From assembly GCA_009869945.1 (NCBI GenBank), contig WIXG01000730.1, positions 1 to 24,251 of the forward strand: a stretch of DNA of 24,251 nucleotides, written 5' to 3'. Positions 15,454-24,251 of this stretch are shown here, piece by piece (within the stretch, counting starts at the first letter, position 1; every line of letters starts with the position of its first letter). Under the pieces are notes generated by a model. The model ran no database searches. It saw only the letters and a program-made list of their open reading frames with translations, and was not told the DNA's origin. The stretch comes from Mesaphorura yosii (lineage: Eukaryota > Arthropoda > Collembola > Poduromorpha > Tullbergiidae). A program made the position numbers and the translations under genes.

Positions 15454-18400
15454 TCAGCAGTCGATCAGCATCAGCTCCGCGTCCATTTCGTCATCATCTT
15501 CAAAATCTCGTTCTGGACACTGCTTCTTCGTATGACCTGAAACGAGAACGACAAAACCATGAGCCTTTCAATGAACGAACGTGAAAGGTGAAATAAATTC
15601 TAAAGTTCCTTTTGTCGCTGTGTTGGTGTTAACATATGGTAACTCACCTACTTGGCGGCAAATACCACACGTGGGTGGTCTCTTGGGTGGCCGCGCGCCC
15701 GTGTTGCCTGCTCCGCGGCCGCCGGTGTTGGACATTCTCGGAAGGAATTGATCTGCAGCTCCGCCGCCGCCGCGTGCCCCACGTCCTCTCCCTCTCGAGC
15801 CACCTCCACGGGGTGCTGAAGGTCCAGGCGCTGGCACTTGGTAGTTATTTTGTGGAGGCGCCGCCGCATTGCCTGGTCCAAGCCACGGCTCATCCGGGTG
15901 GACTTCGTCGTACCACTTGAAGAAGTTACAGTCTTTATCTGGGCCGCCGCACGTGTAGAACCGCCGCCCAAAATTCTGGGTTTGTTTCTTCGTCGTCCAC
16001 ATCATTGCTGGCGCTTTGCAGTTGCAAAGTGGTTCGGGTCGAGCAGCAACAGTAGGGTGGGGTGGCTGTTGCGGTTGCCTTGAGTTCGTAGTCGTGGGAT
16101 GGAACGTGGTTGTCGACGTCGACATTGTGTGAACTCCACGCTGAGTAGCAGCAGCGGGGCGAGCAGGGTCGGGTCCAGGCGTTGGTGCCGCTGAAGTCTG
16201 AGGAGCCTGCCCGGGCACAAACGGCTCATCTGGATGAGCTTCATCGTACCACTTGAAGTATCCACAGACGTTTTCCTCACACTTGTAAAAACGACGGCCT
16301 TCATTCTCGGACTTCTTCTTCACTGTGAACTGGATTGATGGCATCCTGCAGTTGCAGAGAGGAGCTGGCTTGGGTTGGTCGAAGGCTCCTGCCCCTGCTG
16401 CAGGCCGGCCAAATGTAGGCGGAGGTTTGGGAGGTGAACTTCCGCCGCCACGGCCACCGCCACGAGGATTCGTAGGCCGTTGGGGAGAACGACGAGGAGC
16501 CGGAGCCTCATTTTCATTGTTGCGATTATTGCCGGTGTCAAATCGGCCGCCTCCGCTTCCTCCGAACCCTTGATCGTCGTCGTCATCGTCGTCCATCCCT
16601 CCGCCACCGCCTCCTCCAAATCCATGCCCAGGAGGTTGGTTACCCGGATTGTGCGGGTTGATGTACTGGCCAACGGCTTCGTCCAACTTGTTGACTTGAT
16701 TCATGGCCTCCACAAACACCGCCTTGTACTTTTGCACCTGCTCCCTCAAAACCACGTCTGGCTGCTTGGTCCCGTCGATGATCTTCTGGAGGTCGGCTTC
16801 GAGTTCAGCGCGCAGATGTGGCTTTGACATGTGGAACCCCATCGCGTCGTATCCCTCCACTAGGCCCATGCCGAGCTGACCAGGCACGAATCGCCCGTCG
16901 TCCTGCACTCCGACGTACATCCGGCCTTTAATCTTTTCAATGTGCTCTGCGTGCGTGGCGTCTGTCCCGATGCCGTGCTTCTCCATGAGCGCGATTAGAT
17001 CGGCTTCCGTCAGGAGTTGAGGCCCCGTCGTCTGGCTTTCGGTCTGCTCGATTTTTGTTGGCTGGAACCGCTGCCCTTCCATGTAGCGCGGAATTTCCTT
17101 GTCTGACCAGCGATCGTAGGGATAAACGTCAAGGTAGTTGCGCTCCAGCACCGTGAGCCCGTTCGCCACGAAGCATTCTTCTGCAATCTCAATTTCGACC
17201 GTCGTTTCTTGACCAACAGCGTCCTTCGAGCAGCAAGCGAGGAAATGGCGCACGATGAGTTCGTAGATTCGCTTGTCGTTGCCTGTCAGACCCCCGTCGT
17301 AGCGTGTTGGGTGGATTGGAGGGTGAGCCTGATCTGATTTGCGTCCGTTGCGCGGGTTCGGCTGCCCCGTCGCTGCGAGTTGAGCGGCGAACGCTGCCCA
17401 CGGCGCTCCGTGAGCCCGAGCCTGCATTTCGACGAGTGGCTGAAGGTGAAGTCCTTTTGGGAAAATGTTTGTCTCCGTACGCGGGTAGCTGATGATACCT
17501 GCCGTGTAAAGTTTCTCCGCGACCCGCATAGCTTCTTTTGCGCTAATCTTCAGTTTTCGTGAGGCCAGCTTCTCAAATTCGACCGTATCAAGTGCGACCG
17601 GTCGCCATTTATTCTTGGGTTTGCTCGTAACTCGTCTGACAGTCGCCGTTGGATTCTCTTGGCATTTCTCGAGCAGCGTAGAGCACGCATGTTCGTTGAA
17701 CAGACGGACTCGAGCCCAGTTGAAGTCGACGATGGTTCCTTGCTCCGGGTGCTTGTGCTTGACTTCAATCTTCCAAAAGTACTCGGGAACAAAATTCTGA
17801 ATTGCTTTGTACCGCTCCACGACGAAGCCCAGCGTCGGAAACTGACAACTTCCGTAGCTCACAATGTGCGCCGCGAGGGCGGCCGGGAATCTTCGCTGCA
17901 GGCGCAAAGTCTGAAATCTTGTGAATGCAGCTCCGATGCGCAGGTCCAGCACTTGCCTAACGTCGACGGCGTCCGACACCCGCTTGTTTGGACGCACGAG
18001 CGTCTGCATAGCGCGATTCACTGCGGTCGGTGTGATTTCTGAGAACTTGGCACGATAAATCTGGAGCCGAGGGTTGATGGCCGTGCAGATGTCGATTACT
18101 TCGTATCCGATGTTTTCTCCTTCTCGATCGCAATCGGTCCAGATGACGAGGATCTGAGCGTACGGTGCCTGCTTTTCGAGGTTGCGCATGGTGTCGATGC
18201 TTGTCTGCTGACAAATCTTCTCAACGGGGGCCTCAAAGAGTGACACCGGGTCGCAAGAGTGCCAAGGGCGGAACTGCTGTGTAAAGTCGTAGCCGATGAC
18301 GTGCCCGGAGACAGACGTCATTGCCATTGTGACTTGTTGGTTGTTCAGGGGCCATGTGTATGTGAATTCGTAAATCTTGTTAAATTTTGATACGCCGTTA

Positions 18401-18563
18401 AGCTGTAAATGGTAAACGCAAAACTTCAAATTATCCCAGTTCATAGTTACAATTAGCTGACTTTCGTTAACTTCTTACGTACAGTTCGAGTGTTTCCATT
18501 CGCCAGAAGCCCAGCGATCCGTTTCGCAGCGTCATTCTTCTCGGCAACGTTCAACACCTTCAT
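15454..18563 (-). CDS. TOP3A: DNA topoisomerase III alpha (type IA)
   Basis: Three exons, 18563-18483, 18402-15648 and 15536-15454, join in phase over introns of 80 and 111 bp to give 972 aa. The Toprim domain opens with MKVLNVAEKNDAAK (E8) and carries the DxDxE metal site WTDCDREGEN (D117, D119, E121). The active-site tyrosine is Y333 in GIISYPRTETN. Then follow the core (KHGIGTDATHAEHIEKI, GLVEGYDAMGF), a Gly/Asp-rich linker, two GRF zinc fingers (each CNC...GRRFY.C...FKWYDE), an RGG-like region, and a CCHC knuckle CGICRQVGHTKKQC split by the last intron, ending AELMLIDC. The enzyme passes single strands through a nick and, with a BLM-type helicase and RMI1, dissolves double Holliday junctions. 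The C4 zinc region known from vertebrate TOP3A seems absent. No mitochondrial presequence is seen before M1. Confidence 0.97.
15592..15597 (+). terminator. Poly(A) signal of the coiled-coil gene
   Basis: AATAAA, 159 nt past the stop codon at 15433 and inside the last intron of the opposing TOP3A gene. Use of this site makes the 3' UTR antisense to the whole last TOP3A coding exon. Confidence 0.5.
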
Positions 18564-19314
18564 GGCTTGGCAGAGGATCCGGCTCCCGATTGTCATTAAT
18601 TATGGTTATGGTCAGTACGACGATTATTACCTCCAGAAGCGGCGAATAAGTGGAACAGGATGACGAGGCAATCAGTCATGACCACTTCTCTTCTAACGAT
18701 TTCACGCTAATCGTCAATCAGTTAATCAGTGCTCGAGAGTCACAGTCACACGTCATAGCTTCATAAAATCCAAAAGTAGTTGAGAATTGGGGCAAATCTA
18801 GTGCAACCAATACCGATTAGGCGATTAATCAGCCGCCATCTTTAAAGATCACAAAACCAAAATAAATTGACCAAATTGAATTGCTAACTGAATCTTTGTC
18901 CAATGTCGGATCTATGTGCACTGTTTCGTTTTCTCTTACCGTCGTCGATGCCCGTGACTTTTTTACCGGTTTCAATCGCAGGTTTCCTTGCTTGCGTGCT
19001 CAAACAGGAATTGCACGTGTGTGTCTTTTTACAAAGATTTGATCGGGCTTGGGGCTTCTAAGCTTAAGTTCACAAACGACTGCTTTGTAGATTGTAGATA
19101 AGAAAATTAAAACTGACAAGAACAGACCGGCAGTTTTATTACTCTGTCAGCATTCGGCAGGAAACCCCACCGGGGACAGAAATCGAACATTTGCCGATCG
19201 AATCGGAATTTGGCCATGTAAATCGGGTAATTCCTTTAACTTACTATTTAAGAACTTGAAATTTGGACCCTTGGCTCCTGTGGCCAACAAGGACAAGAAG
19301 GATCACGATCACTG
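18564..19314. other. Divergent promoter region between TOP3A and the UQCC4-like gene
   Basis: About 750 bp between the two start codons. It is AT-rich with short GC patches and contains no supported coding frame, no TATA box in the expected position and no repeat that I can name. Presumably it is a bidirectional, TATA-less housekeeping promoter region with both 5' UTRs. Confidence 0.5.
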
Positions 19315-19945
19315 ATGAAGATGCTAAACCTAATCTGTACAAGACAGCTGCTCTTATCGGTAGCGCTGAGGAAGGTGGCTCCTTGCCCCGCTGCAGCTAG
19401 TCCCAATAATTTTACACGGTAAGCCTTTATCTGCCGACTCACTTTGCTGATTTGATTAAAAACTGACGTGGAACCAATGAATGACTAACGCCTAGCCTGG
19501 TTAAACTTATAGCAGAACTAAGGCCTCAGTCACAACATCCGGCCCGTCGCCATCAGACTCTCAAACCTCTGCTGGCCCGAAGAAGCTCCTGAGCGCCATC
19601 ATTGAAGAGGAACCGCTCGATCCTCCAATCAAGTACAGCACATCGAAAGCGAGCAAATGGTTGGCACACGACACGCACACAAACATCAACACCAACGCTC
19701 ATCCCTGGAACGGCCTGGTCTTCTCCTTCTCCACCGCCCTCCTGATGTTATGGTTTTGCATTCTTCGGGAAGAGAACGACATTGATGAGGAGATGAAGAA
19801 AACGCTCTGGGAGAGGGTTCCTGGCCTCGAGAGGCAGCAGCTAGAAGTCGTCCTAGACTATAACAGACAAACCGGGTTGCCAACGGAGGACGTTCGACGG
19901 CGGATCGCTGAACTCGACGGCAAGCCATACACACCTGAACAATAA
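19315..19945 (+). CDS. Mitochondrial inner-membrane protein, UQCC4/CCSMST1-like
   Basis: Two exons, 19315-19418 and 19513-19945, join in phase over a 94-bp intron to give 178 aa. Residues 1-35 (MKMLNLICTRQLLLSVALRK...) form a basic, acid-free mitochondrial presequence. Then comes a Ser/Pro-rich stretch, YSTSKASKW (76-84), one membrane helix (about 101-119, NGLVFSFSTALLMLWFCIL), the motif LREENDID (119-126), and WERVPGLE followed by an amphipathic tail. The pattern STSKA-W, a single helix ending W-C-x-REE-x-x-D recalls the CCSMST1 family, whose human member UQCC4 helps assemble respiratory complex III. This rests on remembered motifs, not alignment. NDUFB11 of complex I was the other idea and fits less well. 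The gene is tail-to-tail with ECSIT, another respiratory assembly factor. Confidence 0.6.
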
Positions 19946-19946
19946 A
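19941..19946 (+). terminator. Poly(A) signal overlapping the UQCC4-like stop codon
   Basis: AATAAA overlaps the last Gln codon and the TAA stop (19943-19945). If used, the 3' UTR would be only about 15-25 nt. An ATTAAA at 20022-20027 is an alternative that would run past the end of the opposing ECSIT transcript. Confidence 0.45.
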
Positions 19947-20009
19947 ATAAGTAAAGCGCCAAACCCGCCGTCGCTCGTCGGCGTCGTGTATTTCGTAGTT
20001 ATGTACTTA

Positions 20010-20015
20010 TTTATT
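20010..20015 (-). terminator. Poly(A) signal of the ECSIT gene
   Basis: TTTATT on the plus strand (AATAAA on minus), 24 nt past the ECSIT stop codon. The whole convergent gap to the UQCC4-like stop is only 93 bp. Confidence 0.65.
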
Positions 20016-20038
20016 GAGCTAATTAAAAACTTGTGATG

Positions 20039-22010
20039 TTAACCATCTTCTTTGTCTTTGCCCCTATCTTTTGATTTATCTGTACCCTTGTTGACGTTTA
20101 TGGTGCTACCACCATCGCTGCTGCTGCTAGGGTCATCAGGATCAGTGTTCAGGACGAGCCTCTGAAACTCCTTCCTCCTCTCTTCAATATTCTGCTCTCT
20201 TTCTTCTCCTCCGCCGCCGACTCGTTCGCTGCTTTCCTGGTCCTCCATCGCTCCGTTTAAATGGTGGGGCCAATTCACAAACTTTGTCTCACTCGAGTCG
20301 TTGATTCCCATTCGCCTCAGACTCGGCCGTTGAGGGTCCGCCCAGTCATCGTCCAGATTGCCAAGCCGGTTGTATGCCCGGCGTACTTCAGGCTTGTCCT
20401 CGCCCTCGCCCGCCTGCAAGCGACCACCAAATTCATTACCCGTTGATTTCCCATCTGGAATCCTATGAACTTCGAGGTCATCTGTCGGCCCGATCGGCGA
20501 GCGAAGCGTGAAGAGTACGGAGATGTCTTTGCCCAGCCTCGGATTGGCTTCCTCCAGGAACTTCACCCAAGACACGACAGAGTCGCGTGACGACGTCCCC
20601 GTCGCACAGCAAGCCAGAATCACTCCGTCTTCCTGCTCGTGCACGGTGGCCAGCGTTTCCAACTGAGTCTCGGTGTACTTCTCTGAGAAGATGCTTTGGA
20701 GGAAACCGACGTCGTCCTCGTCTCGTTCCAACTTTGGTCGCACCCTAGGCTCGGCACGAATTATAAAGTAGTTGATGCACGTCCGCTGAAGCCAGACTCG
20801 AAACGCTCCTTCGACGTACACCGGTCGATCCGACTGTAGCTCTTCGATCAGTTTCATTTGAGCAGGCGACTGGCCACTGACGATCCACGTGTGGTCGACG
20901 GCGTCTTCGATGTCCATCGTGTTGAGGCACGTGATCTTGGTCTGCAGGTCGACAGACGTGATTCGGGCGATTGCCAGCTTCGCGAGCTCGAAGGAGCTGT
21001 CGGGCATGACTTCCGGCAACGGCCAAGGCGAAAGGTTTTTGAACTTTGGCATCCAGTAGGCCATCCGCTTGAATTTACGCATAGGAATCGCGTAGTTGCC
21101 AAACGTGACCTCAACGAGCGTCTGAAAATCCGAGTCTGGCTGCACCGTGTACTCCTCCATTTGCTCAAGGAGGTCGACGGCGCACTGCTGCTGCTTGGGG
21201 AAGTGCATAAACTCGACCTGGTACCAGTTTTGAGGGATAAACTTGCCCTTCGGGAAGACTTCAAAGACTTTCTTGTACGTTTCGAGGTCGCGATGCACGT
21301 TGAACTGCTTCATGTGGCGGAGTGCAGCGTAAATGAACTCAACGTGTCCTCGCCGGTGCTTGTCGCGACTGGAGTACATGTCCAGGGCGAGGAGGAAGCT
21401 GTCCTTGTTCTTGTTTTTGGCCGTGGCAAAGTAATTGCTTGGGGTCAGACTGGTGGACGAAGGAGCGCTTGATTTGTAGTCTTCGTTTGGCGGAGGCTTC
21501 TCCGAACTGCTGTCGCTAGTTTTGCTTTTGCTGTCCTCCGAGTTGGCGCTCGAGTACGACTTGGACTTCGATTCCCAGTCCCGAGACTTTTGCGATTTAT
21601 GATCGTCCTCATTTTTGTACGTCCTCTCTGTATCCGTGCCCTGAGTCTGACCTTCTGCCTTCGTATCTTCAGTTTCGGCTTCCGGGCCCTGCTCACTCGA
21701 TTCCTTCCGTCGCACACGCGCTTTCGCCTTATCACCGTCGCATACCGAATTTGTTGTAGAAAACAACCTGAAAGCCAGTCAGAAATGCCCTCCCTGTTAA
21801 TCTCGACCAGTACAAAAACCATGATAGATAAACAACTCACCTGTATCTTTGCCGCAGTTTTCTGCCAAGAGTCAGGTGCCGGCAACGTTGATTATCAGAG
21901 CACCTGAAACGGCTTGCAGAGACAGCGGATGCCGACCGGCCCTCAGCCAAGGCCACAACCACCGCCTCCCGAACCAGATGCACGTGGGCAGTGAGGATGA
22001 GCTTGAACAT
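20039..22010 (-). CDS. ECSIT: ECSIT, mitochondrial complex I assembly / Toll-pathway adaptor
   Basis: Two exons, 22010-21841 and 21767-20039, join in phase over a 73-bp intron (GTGAGT...CTTTCAG) to give 632 aa. I chose ATG 22010 because it starts an Arg-rich, acid-poor mitochondrial leader; an in-frame ATG at 22127 has a weaker context. After about 100 residues of Ser/Glu/Lys-rich low complexity (about 75-170), the ECSIT core begins (about 178) with MYSSRDKHRRGHVEFIYAALRHM, followed by NVHRDLETYKKVFEVFPKG, FPKQQQCAVDLLEQME and VYVEGAFRVWLQRTCINYFIIRAE, all diagnostic of ECSIT. In animals ECSIT works with NDUFAF1 and ACAD9 in complex I assembly and links TRAF6 to Toll signalling. At 632 aa it is longer than the roughly 430-aa mammalian protein, because of the disordered insert and a long acidic tail. 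Confidence 0.95.
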
Positions 22011-22825
22011 ATCTACTGGCCACTGATACGTGATACGGTCACTAATTAACTTCCAAAGACGGGTCTTGCCCAAACCATGATCCCTGTACTGCCAACTGCA
22101 CTGCACTGGAGTTGATTTGAATTGCATTTATGTAGCTCGTATGAGAGCCAAGCAAGAAAGCAAGATGCAAGCAATCTCGTGGAGGAGCAGGAGCAGAGAA
22201 CAAAGGCGAACGAATGAGATGAGATCATCAAGCTTCGTCGTTTTCGTGACATCGTCTTTCTCTTGACATTGACATTGTTCTTTTCGTTGCATCTGTCCAA
22301 ATTGGGCATTCGTCATCCTGAGCGTCCACAATATTGTAGCCATTGTTGGAAAAACTGGTTTTCTGGTTTTATTTATCGAGTAACGTCAGTAAACCATTAC
22401 CCTGACCCTTTTCTTCATCTCTGGCTGTCAACCACTTGTACCACGACCCACAGTGGTTGGGCGGCTGGCAGCGGCCCATCACGCACTCGGGTTCAGTTAG
22501 TCTTGTCTTGACTCGTGGAGTCGGCGCTGATATTCTAATTTTTCGTGAATGTGTTCACGTTCGCGCTTCGCGTGTCGTACGTTAATTAACCGCAACCACA
22601 CACTTGACTTGCATTAATGATAAGACTTCTTTCATAATTAATCCTCCACCCGGCATTCGTGCCCATGCCCAAGTAAAATTCATTTTCGATTCCGTTTGTC
22701 AGTTCATTTTGTAATAATTAATTTCTAATATGACAGTGACTCGCGCTTAGTCCGGAGTATCTAGTCGTGGCGTGGCAAAAAGAAATTGAATTCTGCGCCT
22801 GAGAGTCTTGAGTTCACAGTTCAAA
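22011..22825. other. Divergent promoter region between ECSIT and the Cys-loop channel
   Basis: About 815 bp between start codons. Open frames here are short and without recognisable domains or splice partners. It should contain the ECSIT 5' UTR (with an in-frame ATG at 22127 and a short out-of-frame ATG ORF) and the promoter of the channel gene. No clear TATA box is present near either gene. Confidence 0.5.
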
Positions 22826-24251
22826 ATGCGTTTGTCCAGGTTCCTGGTGTACGCCACTCTAAGTTTGGCCTTGCTAGTTCGCAACAGTGCTGCCCTGCTG
22901 GAAGACTGGGAATATGAGCTGGATCTGGATGAGGATGAGCTCGTGCGACTAATCAAGCGAGCCCGAAGTAGGAGAAGCCCGAGCCCCGAAAACCAGACTG
23001 AGACCGAGACGGGAACACTGGCAGGTGACAACGACAACTCGAACACGACGACACAAAGAAAGGCGATGATAGCGACGGAACAGGAAGTTAGCGGAACCGA
23101 GTTGCAGGAGGAGACACCAGAGTACCAAAAATGGCGCGAAAGTCTTGGTAAACGAATTGTGACAGGAGAATCTCGTTTGCCAAAAGAGTACAGCAAGTAC
23201 GAACCACCACGACTTACTAGTAAGTCTAAACCGGGTCTGTCCCGACCAGAATGGAAGCGCCAACTGCCAATAGTTAAAATTAATGGAGAAGCTCGTATTT
23301 TGTTTCAGTGGACCTACCCAACGGATTATTTGAAATGCCGGTTCCGATGGAAGTCCTCATCAATCTCCGATCCATTCTTGACATTGACGAGCAGACCGAG
23401 GTAAAGTTTAAACTCAAAGCTACCGCGCCGAATGCCATTTCGTTCACGTGAGTTCACTATTCGCATTCGCAGCGGATTCTCATGGACATTGACTACATGG
23501 TCAACTGGCTCGACGGTAAACTCCTGAAGATAGAACACATCAGTCGAGTCGATAATCCCGAGTTTGTCTCCATGCCGCAAGAATTCCTCGAGAAGGTCTG
23601 GATGCCTGACATCTACCTGGATAATCTCGTCGAACTGAAGAAGCTCAAGTTTATGGAACCTCCGATCGCAGTCGCGATGGATCCGCTCGCTGGAGTGATT
23701 CAATACCGCCAACGACTCGTGCCGAACGTGAAATGCGGAATGGACTTTCATTATTACCCGGCGGACACACAAGTCTGCCAGATCGCGCTGAGGAGCTGTA
23801 AGCAAATAGCAAAACACCGAGTCCAGGCCATGACTGCCGTATTCTTGTAATCCATTGTAATGAAAATTATATCTGCATCTAGACTCATATGGCGTGGAAG
23901 ACATCAAGATCGTATGGGCCAAACCCGTCGGCGTGATACTGCAGGACCCCACGGACGCCAACTTCGAACTGCGTGTGGGCGAGCTGGAGAATGTCATCGT
24001 ACCGGAGGAGGTCCACCACAAGTCAAGTTAGTCCCAATCGAAATAAATCCTGATTGCTTAAAAAATGTGCCTTGTGCGCTAATTTCGAACTTCACACACG
24101 CATTCCAGACAAAACTTACTACGAACTCCGGTTTAAGCTCTTTGCTAAGCGAAAATTGAGTTATCATTTACTTCAGACGTACATCCCATCCGTTTTTTTC
24201 GTGGTCATCACATGGCTGTGTTTCCTTCTTCCTTCCGCCATGGTTGAGGCT
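22826..24251 (+). CDS. Cys-loop ligand-gated ion channel subunit, 5' part (truncated by window)
   Basis: Five exons, 22826-23219, 23309-23400, 23473-23797, 23883-24026 and 24109-24251, join in phase over introns of 72-89 bp and give the first 366 residues; the gene continues past the window. A signal peptide (about 1-22) is followed by a highly charged pre-domain (24-130), then the extracellular ligand-binding domain: WLDGKL (174-179), VWMPDIYLDN (204-213), and the Cys-loop C250...C264 with 13 residues between (CGMDFHYYPADTQVC). Loop C has no vicinal Cys pair, so it is not an acetylcholine-receptor alpha type. TM1 begins at about 342 (LQTYIPSVFFVVITWLCFLL). The style is that of invertebrate GABA/glycine/pH-gated anion channel relatives, but the pore helix M2, which decides ion selectivity, is outside the window. 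Confidence 0.93.

Noticed and set aside
19661..19945. NDUFB11 identity for the small mitochondrial protein
   Set aside because: It shares a single helix and similar size, but the STSKA-W and LREENDID pattern fits the CCSMST1/UQCC4 family better; kept as a tentative call.
22128..22511. Short open frames upstream of the ion channel and ECSIT
   Set aside because: Cys/Ser-rich random-looking peptides without domains or splice partners.
23401..23454. Extension of channel exon 2 through VKFKLKATAPNAISFT
   Set aside because: It would leave an intron of only about 24 bp; using the GTAAAG donor at 23401 gives a normal 72-bp intron and a continuous ligand-binding domain.
1..24251. CRISPR arrays, insertion sequences, transposons, tRNA or rRNA genes, viral insertions
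   Set aside because: I looked for direct-repeat arrays, terminal inverted repeats, transposase or polymerase motifs and tRNA-like cloverleaf arms on both strands and saw none that I could support.

Overview
This window is animal nuclear DNA from a very compact genome. Genes have canonical GT-AG introns of about 60-120 bp, TATA boxes (TATAAAAG) about 30 bp from arthropod-like initiators, and AATAAA polyadenylation signals. The gene content (LEV-9/Hasp-type synaptic CCP protein, clan-2-type P450, TTLL-15-like ligase, Cys-loop channel) points to an ecdysozoan, perhaps a mite, tardigrade or other small-genome invertebrate. The exact taxon cannot be settled from sequence alone. I see no prokaryotic, viral or transposon features.

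Layout, left to right. (1) Last exon of a queuine tRNA-ribosyltransferase (+), ending tail-to-tail with an intronless carboxypeptidase E (-). (2) A membrane-anchored tubulin-tyrosine-ligase-like protein (-) and a complete three-exon cytochrome P450 (-), all on one strand. (3) An approximately 0.9 kb promoter region, then two small convergent secreted low-complexity proteins: GAPPAPTY repeats (+) and GGFGGPPQ repeats (-), with overlapping 3' ends. (4) A six-exon WAP-like/CCP/Ig secreted protein (-) of the Hasp/LEV-9/Hikaru genki type. (5) A confusing stretch (13.4-15.0 kb) with several competing reading frames on the minus strand, interleaved with a small three-exon coiled-coil gene (+). (6) DNA topoisomerase III alpha (-), complete in three exons. 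(7) A small mitochondrial inner-membrane protein resembling UQCC4/CCSMST1 (+), tail-to-tail with ECSIT (-). (8) The 5' five exons of a Cys-loop ligand-gated channel (+), cut by the window end inside or just after TM1.

Most of the window is ordinary, well-conserved housekeeping and neuronal genes. Points worth a second look are the unresolved locus at 13.4-15.0 kb, where exon-like signals exist on both strands; the overlapping 3' ends; the basic, Gly-rich and acidic linker with a furin-type site in the CCP protein; the missing C4 zinc region but extra CCHC knuckle in topoisomerase III; and a long charged pre-domain on the ion channel. I found no convincing new multi-gene system. Gene models were spliced by hand using phase agreement, so exon borders are predictions.
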